From: Lytechinus variegatus | Lineage: Eukaryota; Echinodermata; Echinoidea; Temnopleuroida; Toxopneustidae | Direction: 5' to 3' | Length of the DNA stretch: 64,000 nucleotides | Assembly (NCBI RefSeq): GCF_018143015.1 | Contig: NC_054747.1 | Span: 39,162,233-39,226,232, forward strand | Shown here: positions 1 through 12,500 of the stretch, in pieces | Layout of the letters: each line of letters begins with the position of its first letter | Position numbering within the stretch: position 1 is the stretch's first letter | Made by a program: the position numbers and the translations under genes | Notes under the pieces: generated by a model | What the model was told of the DNA's origin: nothing | Database searches by the model: none | Seen by the model: only the letters and a program-made list of their open reading frames with translations

Positions 1-484
1 AAAATGACAAAACAAGTAGACAGGGGTCATGGGAAAATTGAAATATATGTAGCAATATTGTGAGGTTTAATTTTTTAAAATGAAAGACAGAGGGGAATAA
101 AAAACAATCCACTGTACACAATTGCTCTCTTCAAATATCAAGGCATACTGAAACTGCCGGACTGAGTACTCCCACAAATACTCATCTGTGTACAGTGCAT
201 ATGCCACCTTTCAATTTGGAATTATTTTGATGATTCTTACAGTGTAAGCCAGGGGGCGGATCCAGGATTTTTTTTGAAAGGGGGGGGACGTTTCCAGAGA
301 AAAAATTTGACAAGCAAAAAAAAGTCTTGACTTTCAAAAAGGGGGGGAGGCACGGGCTGGCCGTGCCCCCCCCCCTGGATCCGACAGTAGTGTAAGCATA
401 TGACAATCTTTGTTTCACAGTAATAGCTATGATACACTTCTCTTCGGATTTAAATCAACAACCAGAACTACATTATATCTTTAC
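1..484. other. intron 10 of the SIDT gene with one small element
   Basis: AT-rich sequence downstream of SIDT exon 10. Apart from the 140-bp element at 249-388, I see no exon or other feature. Confidence 0.5.
249..388. mobile_element. 140-bp hAT-like nonautonomous element with 8-bp target duplication
   Basis: Flanked by perfect direct repeats AGTGTAAG (241-248 and 389-396). Inner inverted ends GGCGGATCCAGG and CCTGGATCCG bracket G- and C-tracts. Eight-bp duplications are typical of hAT transposons. No coding capacity. Confidence 0.7.
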
Positions 485-528
485 CTCTTTCTGAAGCGGT
501 CCCTGCCATCATATCAGCTTTCTTTTGC
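485..528 (-). CDS. SIDT exon 10 (start of cytoplasmic loop)
   Basis: Acceptor TTTTTCAG, donor GTAAAG, 44 nt, phase 2 to 1. Encodes a short basic then Ala/Met/Gly segment (RQKKADMMAGTASERG), fitting the variable cytoplasmic loop after helix 1. Later exons are not recognised in positions 1-484. Confidence 0.78.
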
Positions 529-3500
529 CTGAAAAATGAAGAAAAAAATAATCCTAACTTGTTTTGTGTATACATTTTCACAACCAGAAATGTAACTTTG
601 CTTCACGCGTAACGGATGAGGGGAGATTTAGAAAATCATTGAGAATATGGATGAAGTATTTTTGGAAACAGATTTACTTCTTTATACCCCTTACTGAGAA
701 TTTCTTGCTAATTTATTGGTGGAGAGCCCTTCATATGACTAATCATGATTTAAACAGAAAAACGAAATTCATTGAAGATAAAAAAAAATAGTTTGAAATA
801 GCATAGTAAAATAGTTTTTTTTTCTTACCTCATTATATTTCCAGCAATAATGAATCCAGAGAGAAAGTAGATGGCCAGGATGACCCCAAAAGTGGTCACG
901 ATCGGTTTCCAGTATTCATGAGCTGCAGTCAAGACAAAGATGAATGTCAAGTTACCATGTCTTGGTGATTACAAGATCCATGGCAAATTTACTGGATGCC
1001 TGGTGAGCCTAAAATATTATACGGACCCTTTGTGAAATATTGTGACTATGTACTACATCATCAGCATCCCTTCACAATTTTTTGAGGATGGGGCAAGAGG
1101 CTGTGGTTGCTGTGTTTTTTTATGAGCAGACCATTATGATAAGTACACGAAAGGTACATTGTATCCATAGTATGGTAGCTAGCCCATGGTACTGACATTG
1201 TACATGTACAAACTTTTGGAGCTAGGTGCCAGGCATCCCTGAGGTCCCACTCTTAAGCCTAGACTATAGTTAAGGGTATATACTGTCTGTACCTGGGATT
1301 TGAGTCTTGTAATGGCATAGACTGGCATATTATACAGTTAGCTACAATGTTTCTTTTTTGTGATGCAGTGCTCTGGTTGGATTTGATTGACAAGTCACCA
1401 TGGACGCAATACCGTCTTCGCACAGGAATTCAAATTAAAATCTGTTTTCAAGTACATGTACAACATCGGTTGAGTATGGTATACATGCACATGTATGTAT
1501 CGATGTTGTGAAAAAAAAATCAGTTGATATAGATCGCCGGGCTAGTAGCACTAATTGCACAAAGATTGACCAATTAGATTGCATGGATTTTGGTATCTAT
1601 GCTATACATGTAAAGGATGATAAATATGTTTGCACAGACAATAAAGTACTCACTTTCCAGTGTGTGTTTCACTCTCAGGGTCACAATCTTTGTCCGTGGA
1701 GACGAACCCGAATATTGAGCTGGAGGAATATAAAAGAGAATTTTAATCTAGTGGTACAACTTAACCCTAAAAAGAGTGGGGGGGCTGAATCAGCCCCCCC
1801 TCAACATTTTTCGCGAGAAGTCCGCCGGGCGAAATTTTTTGACAGTGTCGCTCGCTGACTTTTTACTTTCAAGTCTTGCGCAAATTTTGAGACCAAAATT
1901 GTGACCCCCGGGTACGCGGTTCCGAAATTACGCAACATTTCGTAAGTGCATGCAGACCCAAAATTACTCAAATACGTGAATTTGTGTACAAATCCAATGC
2001 AAATAGTGTTTTTAGCCCAAATTCATAAATGTATCATTATTTTTCCTTTTACTGCTTAAAATCAATTAATTTTATCTTTTTTATGGTCAAAATAAAGTCC
2101 CCAACAATTTCCATTCAAAAAACAATAAAAAACAAAAAGTCGAAAAACATAAGAAAATAAATGTAATGTTGAAATTTTTTTAAATGAATTTGATCAGGTG
2201 CTTATCTAGAGTATGTGAAACAAAAATATGATTTTACGCATAAATTAATGAAACATGAGATTTTTTGCAGAATTTGATGTTACAGTTTTGTAGATAATGC
2301 CATGGGTAACGCGTGTGCCAATTTTCGTCGCGATCGCGCGATCGACGGCCGAGATCATAAGGCGTCTTCTTAGGCGTCGAAATAGCCCAGTCTATTTTGG
2401 TTAAAAGAGATAGACAAAATCACAACACTTTATTCTTATAACAAATCCCCCCCCCCCCCTCCTTTTCCTCATCCACTTCTCCTTCTCCCTCTTCTCCTGT
2501 TAATTTGAATATGATTTGTCTAGCACTCTCAAATGAGGAAAGCATCGTCCTACATAATGAAAATAATCAATAATACCACAAAGGTAGAACTTTAAAAGGC
2601 AACAACAAAATTCCAACAATTAAGATAACATATAAAATGATGAGACATATTGCCAATTTAAACCCGCATATAGAATACAGATTTCTTACCTTCGAGAGGA
2701 GTCAGTGTCCTGTAGTTATTGTCACACATATTGTCATTCGGATGGACAACCACCACAACGTAAAAGAAGCCTGACTTATACATGTCTCTCTATCCGGATG
2801 AAAAACAAGATACAAGAATAACATTTCACACATAAAGGAATTATGTAGAATATAGTCAAGATAATAATATTTTAAACAAGAGAAGAACATATTAAAAACA
2901 AGAGAACTGATGTAGATTACAACAAAGAGAATAACATTAAATAAACAAGATACATGTAACTGAAATATAATCATTGTTTTCAAATTAGTCATTAATTTAT
3001 GTCAACAATGGATGAAAATTTGGAAAACATTGCCCATTTCATTAAATATATTTTCATGGCAACTTTGCGACTGTATGTATACTAGAGGACCAATGCTCTA
3101 TTGCACATCAAATCAAGGAACATTCATGAGTGATTTCAACTGATATTAAAGTTGAAAGACATTGTGAATTTTTGATTATTTGTTTTTCCCTCTCTTGACT
3201 TACTGTGACTGTGATTGCGGCCTGTTTGGTCATCGTCTGAAAGATTCCCTCATTGTACCTCACAGTGGATACATCATCAAAGATTGGACACTGAGATAGG
3301 TAGATAAATATTGAGCAAAATCTAATTTTATATAAAATAACATCTATCCAACAGGGAACAGAAAAAAATAGACAAGAAAATGAAAACACCATGGGCGAAA
3401 TGGAAGCAGTTATGTCATGGCAAAAATGATTTCTTTTGGTATTTCTAGCACATACTATTCAAGTGAAGATACACCTGTATGTTGAATTATGAGCAATTCT

Positions 3501-6500
3501 TGATATATTGTTATATTTTTCTCTCTTTTACAACCAATTTCAAATCTTTACAGCAATGCCACCATTGATATGTACTCATCATGACACAGGTACATCACAC
3601 ATGCAATAAATGGGTTTAGATTTGGTCAAATTACATGTGTATGTAATTTCATTACTCTAATATTTCCTATATTTTAATATCCTATGTGATTTTGATTGTT
3701 TTATCTTTTATCATTTGAAAGAAAGCTAGATTTTACTTATCATTCATTTAATATGAAACTAATAAAATGAAAAGAGTATTACAATATCATTACTCTAACT
3801 CTTGATGTTTTCAATTTCTTTGACGCATTCAATTTCTACCTATTGAAATGGAGGAAGCGGAATAAGTCTACTCACCTGTGCATTCTGCACTGAAAGGTAG
3901 GCACATGTTGAATTCTCTGACTGGGCTTTCACCAGCACCATATCTACTCCCTCTGGAAATTCATATTGATAATACTATGCAAAAGATAATAAGAAAATAG
4001 ATTTTGACATTTTGAGGGGATAATGGGAAAGGGAAAAATAGGAGAATTGAAGACTACCCCTCCTCTTTTCAAAAAAATAAATTCAATAAATTACATTTAT
4101 CATCACAAAGCTTTCTTGCTTGGCTAATTCAATACTTTCACAGAATCTGGGTGGTCTACATGCTAGGTTGAGAAGAAAAATATGAAATCAAGATAAAAAT
4201 GAATTACTGCTCGCAAATCCAATAAGATCATGAATGGAAATACATCAATAACTCAGAATCATTTCCCCCTGATAAAGTATACAATGACATTATCAAGTCC
4301 TAATAATTATTCTTCTATTGATAAGACTCTTTTTTTTCCTGTTGATCTTATCTACGAAATCATTTTTGGTTCATTCTTTTTAATAATGTGTAATTTGGTT
4401 CAGTCTAGCTATTAAGAATGTACACTTCTCTATCAAGGAGAACAAGAGACCTTGCTATGAATGATGTTAATCTTTACTGGCTGCATATCAAATCTCAATG
4501 TCTTTCAACATAATTAAATTATTAATTAAAGACAAATAGATAATTAATATTCTTGCAAAAGAAGGAAACTGATTTTAAGCAAATTGAATGAGGGTGATGA
4601 CATTATTCATTAATTATGCTTGCTTTAGTAATCAATATAGAACAAAATAACATACAACATATTCCGATTCATTCAAAGTTAAAGTGGCTTTTAGCTCAGA
4701 GCATCATAGGACTGTGGTGCCAATGTATTAATGTAAATTACCTTAATGAATTATTTTTTTAAGCCTTCAATCAAAAATTTCAGAGACCAGCTAAAAAAAG
4801 TGATCAGCATTGATTGATACTATTGATATTATCACCAAATTATCATAACGTATTTTGTATTGCAACTTTCAAATTTCAATTCATTTATTTGAAATCCTTT
4901 AAGAATATATAAACATATGGACAATGATAATAGTGTATGATACAACAAAAAAGTGACAGAATTTAAATAACAATATAAGCAATAAGAAAATAGTAGAAAT
5001 GTAAAAAAAAAAATTTCTTAAGTAGCAGATGATAATATTATTCGTTTTACCTGGGGCGCAGAGGGATTGCTTGAGAATGTAATGCTTCTATTGGATCTGA
5101 AAATTAAACAAGGAAATATGTTACATTTGATAGCCATGAAAACAGGAAATACTAAAATGTACCTCTCTACCAGGTATATATAATGATACTACTGAATGTC
5201 TTCTTTCATAATTAGATAACATGAATGTGGTATGAACATATTCAGAAAAATAATAACATTTAATTTGTATAAAGTCAATGTTAAAATAACGTCTTTGTTG
5301 GTGAGTTACAAAGGCACAAGACAAGAACTCAGAGTAGACAAACAAAAAAGCAATAATTCTCAAAACAAAGTTTGTTTAAACGCAAAATAAATCACAACCA
5401 CTAAGGACTAGAAACTGAAAAAAAATGAGAGAGAGAGAGAGAGAGAGATAAAAAGAATGAAACTACAAACTTGATATCCACGTTATTGCAGACTTGGCTC
5501 ACAAACTAATGTTTTTCAGAGATACCGCATGAAATTGAAATCCACTGTTTTAACATTTCTAAAATACATCTCTACAGACACTGAGCTCTTTTGGTGTTAA
5601 AACTGTTTAATTCTTTTCTCTTGTTGGCATGATGCACTAAAACAAAATTATGATAAAGCAAATAAATAAATTTCCATATATGCACTGTACATAAGGAATG
5701 CAAATAGGCATACATCTACACAACACTTAAACAGGTTTGATACAAAGATATTCACTGAAGTACAATTCTGTATGTGGATTTTCATTTCATGATTTTAACT
5801 GCCCAAATCTTTTTCCTATTTTTTTGCCTGAATAAATATTTTTTTCAATGAAATTCTTCTGTTCTTCATGTATTCCACGATATTATTCTGTTTCTGGTAT
5901 TTCAGAAAACATGCACTTTACCAGGATGAATAAGGAACAGAAAACGTTGCCAATTTGAAATCAAACTTACTGCAGATTGAAATCAGCGACAAAGTTCCCA
6001 AGGAGGGTGAATGATACGTCAATGGTCGATGATGTGCTGACAACTACGATGATAGTTTCCTCCATGCTAGTATTCCGGTTAGAAGCATCAGGACACAGCG
6101 TCTTGCTGACGGAACGATACTTTTGGCTGCGGGCAGGGAATGAAGACATCATACATGTATGTGCTTTAAACTGATAGTAAACTATGTTAGCTATCCATTG
6201 GGGATGTTGCAAGAAGATTTAACTACAAATCAAACATATATCAAGTGCAAGTGTAATGCATTATTATTTTTTTTTAAGTTTTATCTGCTTTCATTCGCCA
6301 TGGAACCTTCTTTGTAACGACCCATTAAGTTTGATTTTTAGACTTGCACTATACGTATATTTGAAATAGAACAGTGTATTGTAGCACCACATAAATATCT
6401 GTAGTTGGTAGAAATCTCAGAACACATACCGGTACATGTAAGAGTGAAATAGAAGGTAATGCAAAGACATTTTCAAACAAATGAGAAAAAAAACACATAA

Positions 6501-9500
6501 AACAGCATAGAGGGCCAGTTCATTGAAAAGATGAAAGAAAAAATACAAGAATCTGGCAGCATTTACATGTATTCTCAAACATCAGGTAAGATATTCCAAA
6601 TTGATGTACTTTGGAAAGAAGAACTTTGCTTGTAAATCACTATATTTCTGTTTAATTTTGGCTATTAACCCTTTGTGCATTGATGTTGCAATTTTGCACA
6701 TTTGTACAATTAAAATCAACAATCGAAATAATCAGTTTTCTCCCCTACATGTACTTTCAAATTAGATAAGCTAATAAAAGGCAATACAGTAGTTCTTGGA
6801 TAGCATCAATAGTGCAAAATGGATATTTTAAATTAAAGAAAATAACTTGGAAACAATTATTCTCCCAAAGTCATTATTATCCCCCAAAAATTAATTCAGT
6901 GTGCAAGGAGTTAAGAGTAACCCTGCACTTTGTGTAATGCCTGTGAAGCTTAAGACTATTGGAACATTTATCTTACCCATCAGTAGACACATAAGGCACA
7001 GTCCAAGACAGAACACTCCTCATTTGTTTAACCACCAGGAGGACAGGAAATTCTGGAACCGCATCATCGCTCGTGAAGTGGAAACGGATCGCTTCATCCT
7101 GATGAGATACAACAGACAATTGGAAAAGATATAATGCTTGGCTATTTTATTTTAATAATTATACTTGCTTATATAGCGCTTAACACTTACTTTGTCAGAA
7201 GTCTCTAAGCGCTCTACAGTATATGCAGCATAATTACCCTGGCTTTAGCAGTGCAGCTGTTACGCGCACTGCGTTTCAAGGAATAAATTCCTGCCAGGTA
7301 CCCATTTACGTCACCTGGTGTTAGTGTTAGCCGATCCAAGATTTGATTTTATTTGTGAAGGAACAGTTCTTTTTTCATGTGTTATCAAAATGCTAATTAG
7401 TTTATCTTATCATATTATCACAATCTTATCATATGATCAAAATCTTATATGATCACATTTACTCTACGCTTCTTCTAATCATCTACATGTACGTATACCA
7501 ATACTACAATTTATGTCCAGAATAGCTTCCCTCATAAAGACGATGATCCACAACATTAATACATTGCTCCAAATTTCTGTTACAAACAGTCATAGGTGCA
7601 GAAAAAAAGCTCTGCTTTTAAATAAGTCCCTTCTTTTCATTATCATGTTAGTTATAATTTGTAATACGTAATTAAATCTATCCAAATGTATATTCAGGTA
7701 TCGTATTATGTTTACTGTCATTATTTGAAAAGGAAAATAAATTGAAACTTGAATTACAATATGAAAAAAATAGAATACAAGTCAATGTACATAAAGGTAC
7801 AGCTTTCATAGAAAAGTCAAAATCACTCTACATGTTGATCCTCAAATCGGCAACTATATTGTATTGTTAATTCTGACAATTTCATGAATAAATGAAATAC
7901 GGATAGTATACAAATAATGCACGTAAGCGCGTGCATGCAGGGCCAAATAATGAATGATGTGCGAGAAGAGCCAAGTGCAGTATATCCATTTGGCGAGTCG
8001 AGCACAGAGTTCATTATTTAGGTCCTCTATGCACAAGAATGCGTGCATTATTTGTTTTATACAACTCCCCATGTTACTGAGTTGCCCCAAATGCTATATT
8101 TTATCTAAATTCTAGATAATTCCAGACATCGCACTATCCTGCACCCTGGCGTCAGAGTGCAGGATAGTACTTTTGGGATGACGTCAGAGTGCAGGATAGT
8201 GCATTTTGGATGCAATAGTGCAATTCGCTGAATATCATGTGATTCGATTTGGACCAATCAGATTACAGAACATTCTTGGGAGTTGTATAATAAAAAATAA
8301 AAATGATTTCTTCTGTGTGACTGTGGTGTAATATGTCGGTCTACATCAAGTGCACTGCATGATTTTTTTTTAAATGTGTCGAAATGTTTAAAGGTATTGT
8401 TTTACTTTGTGAGCAGACGATTTAAAAAATTCTCAAACCAAGATGAAACATGTGTAAAAGTGCATGTATTAGAACTATTAAACCCTGAAAACAACCATTA
8501 TTGAGAATGCAAAGCTATAACTACAAGGCAAACACCGATTTTGTAAATAGGCATCTTATAGACGCCTAATTAGTACACATATGTGTATGGGATGAAATTA
8601 AGATGGTGTTTCCGGTAACTTTATATTTCAATTTTTTAAGCACTTAATAATCATTTTCGAACACAATTTTTTCTGGGCTTCATTTTTTGTAACATTTCAC
8701 AGACACAGGTAACAAGTGTGGCCTTCTAGCTCAGATTTTTAAAAAGTCAAACCAATGTTAACCAATCACTTTAAGACCTTTAAATAGCAAAATCAATAGC
8801 TTTGTTAAAAACAACTTCACTCAGTGAAGAAGGCTAGCTAGCTGAAATATTCATTCGCTGCATTTGCATCGGACAGAACACTGATCAATCAGGCCTCTTT
8901 AAATGAACCTTCCTTATAAATTATGCAGCAAGGAGAAGTAGGTGGTAAGAAGATAGACAATCAAGACATTCTGTTTATAATGCATGATAGTCAATCCAAC
9001 GTCAGCATGGTTAAGTCTCGATAAAGCATCGCCAAACCAACGTCATGCTTCGTGTTTATACTGCGCAGAGAATCAAAATTCAAGCACATCCTGGCGGATA
9101 ACTAACAACAGATCTGTTCAAGATGATGCAAGAGAAATTTATCATCTATAAAACAAAACATACATAAAAAATCTAAAAATTTGTTAGTGTATAAAACAAA
9201 ACATACATGTACGTAAAAAATCTAAAAATTTGTTAGTGTATAAAACAAAACATACATGCACGTGAAAAATCTAAAAATTTGTTAGTGTATAAAACAAAAC
9301 ATACATAAAAAATCTAAAAATTTGTTAGTGTATAAAACAAAACATACTGTACTTTCGAGGGAAAACATAACCTCTCAAATCTGAAGCATGCGCCTGATTC
9401 TGGATTCTCTACAATATTCACACAAAAAAAATAATCAGTTCACTGTCTTATGGTGGCGGATTCAAAATGTTTCCATATGGTGTAGCATGATACATATGTT

Positions 9501-12500
9501 TGTATTTCCTGTTTATAAATAAATGAAATATGAATTATGATCATTTCTGAGGAGGGGCCATTTACACTAGAAAATAAATCCATGCAAACTTGTAATCACT
9601 CATTCAACATCATCCCTGTGCTTTAAAGATATGATTTCAATTACTAAATGCGATCGTAACCGGGTCAATATTGAACAATTTTTTTTCTTCAGAAATGCTA
9701 TTGTTTGAGAGTGGAGTGGTTTTATTGAAACTTAAAGTTTCCAACATAATTTTTGCATTTTACATCTGTCCACGTAATGTTTAATGGTGTAAAGTGCTAC
9801 TTTACCATGTTACATGTATGTGCACACTTTTATTCAGGATGTAATACGAAAAGCCCTAGGGCAATAAAAAAACATACATTCAAATATTAAAGCAAGCAAG
9901 CCTTTAACTTTCCTCTGGTGTGAACGGGGTATAGTAATGAAGGAAATCTGGCTTTGTCTCAATTAAGAGTAAATTACAGCCTACATGCTTGACTGACAAT
10001 CAATGCACACTTCACTGCCCATCGCCCTGAGATGTTAATAAGATATACATTAGATGAACGATCGACTGGCTTCAAAAGACTTCAAGTGTTAAGTATAGTG
10101 TTATACTGTATGATTCGGTTAGAAAGAAAGTGAAAGAAGGATTAGTACAAGTATCTGTACTGAATAGAACACTTAGAACACAATGTATCCAAATCTTTCT
10201 CTTGTGGTTAGTTTTAATTAGAAATCATCAATAAACTGAATATAATACACATTATGATTAAAAAGAAAATTATGTGGATTTCAATTTGCATACTGGTAGA
10301 TGCTTTGAGAATGAGAGTTAAAGAAGGATTGAACAAATTTTACTGAATAGAACGATAACGCTTTCAAAATCTGATCAAATCTGTATTGACTTTGACCTGT
10401 GGTGAGTTTAATTAAGAGTAAATTGACGAACTACTAGCTTTAAATGACTTCAAGTGATGTATATTGTTGTACTGTACATGCTTGAGTTAGAATGAAAGTG
10501 AGAGAAGGATTACGAGCATGTGCACTTAAGGGGGAAAATGACTTTAAAAATTATTTCAACTAAGTGAAGTTCTTTTGACTCAGAAAAAGAATTACAACAA
10601 AAATAATAACAATCAGATAATAAACAATGTTTTTTTAGCATACCAAGCTAATTACCAAGAGGGTGCTGCTTATGGTGTACAAAATACCCAACAGCACTTC
10701 CGCTTCCAAGGGTTATGACCATCAAGCCGTCTATATCATATTGGATGCAATGGTAAAGAAGGTTCAGGGTCTTCTTTTATGCAAAGAATCTGAACCAGAC
10801 GGTCCCCCTCGATCGACCCCAAATTGGTTTACCAGTCAAGATTATTGATTTTCATAATCAGTTACATATTCAGTGCCAAGCCTGGGAACGCATGCTTATT
10901 GTCATTCAAATATTTAAAAAGAATAGTACAGACGACATTACAAATAAGGACATAATATTCAACCACAATCATTCGTGACAATTTCAAGGTCTAAGCTTTT
11001 CCCGCTATGTTCTTTTCCCACCCCTAACCCTCTCTGTCTCTCCACCTCTCGTATGTCTACTCTTCCTCCTTTTTGTAACGGTAAACCTGGCAAAACTTTA
11101 GACATAAAAAAAACAGCTAGACAAAAAGTAATGTTATAAAATGATGAATGAGAATAGTGCAGTTTCATTTTGCTCCTGATGAATTGAATGAAAAAATATT
11201 TGTCGTTTGATTTCTTTTTAAAAAGCCTTCACGGTACACTTCCAACGAATTCGTAAATAGCATTGTTAGGCCGATAAAGACATAATGATATGATGAAATG
11301 GATATGATGAAATGCCTAACCGTGACATGCACTTCTAATTTAATTAATGTACATGTATGCGGGGGCTTTTTGACAATTCATTGCATCGGGGTTTGAGGCT
11401 GGCAATATTTTACCTAGAGCTGTCATTTTTACCTCTCCCATTATGACCTCTGCCATTTTACCTCTGCCATTATTACCTCTGCCACTTTTACCTCTGCCAT
11501 TATTACCTCTGCCATTTTTACCTCTGCCATTATTACCTCTACCAATTTGCCATTTTTATCTCTGCCATTTTTACCTCTGCCATTATTACCTCTGCCATTT
11601 TTACACCGAGCCGGCGAGATGGTGATGTATGAGTAAAATATCGTCTGAAAACATGATTTATAACAAAATACAGTATATCATATCTTATGTAATTTAGGTG
11701 ATAAATACTGTATTTCAACATTCAAAATGGCGACCAGTGGCATAAAGAGTATTATGTACAAGGGCAATGGCCGGGGCAAAAAAAAGTGACAAGAGTGAGC
11801 ACTAAAATGCATATAATTAAGATAAAATAGTGGAATACTGACTAAAAACATCATTGTTAATATGCCATTTATGTGATAAATGCTGTATTTTGACATTCAA
11901 AATGGCCGCCATAATCCCTATATTTATTATGTACAATGCGAATGGAGAAACTAATTTTCACAAGAGTGAGATTCATAAAATGCATATGACTGTGATATAG
12001 AAATATAGAAATATTGTCTTAAACATGATTTCTAACTAAATACATCACATATTGGTTGTGGAGGTAATAAATGCTGTACTTTGAAATCCAAAATGGCTGC
12101 CATAGGTCCTAAAAGTATTATGTACATTGTAACATTGGACATATAATTTTGACATAATTTGGCTTTGTTTGACTCTAAATATTGCCTATAATTGTGAATT
12201 CTGATGCAAGGGTGAAATGTTGTCTAAAACCATGGTTTCTAACAAGATATATCATAATGTCGTGTATTTAAGGTGATAAACACTGCATTTTTAAATTGAA
12301 AATGGCCACCATAGGCCCTTATCGTATAATATACAATTTGAGTGTAGACAAATAATTTTCACAAAAAGGGCATATGGCAGCCATTTTGTATGTTGAAATA
12401 CAGTATTTATCACCTAAATTACATAAGAGATGATATATTTTGTTATAAATCGTGTTTTCAGACGATATTTCACTCATACATCACCATTTGGCCAAGCAAA

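Larger units (their letters stand above)
3291..5970. other. SIDT introns 3-5 (exons 4 and 5 lie within)
   Basis: AT-rich sequence between the small exons. A GA dinucleotide run lies near 5428-5450. Otherwise I see no RNA gene or mobile element. Confidence 0.45.
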
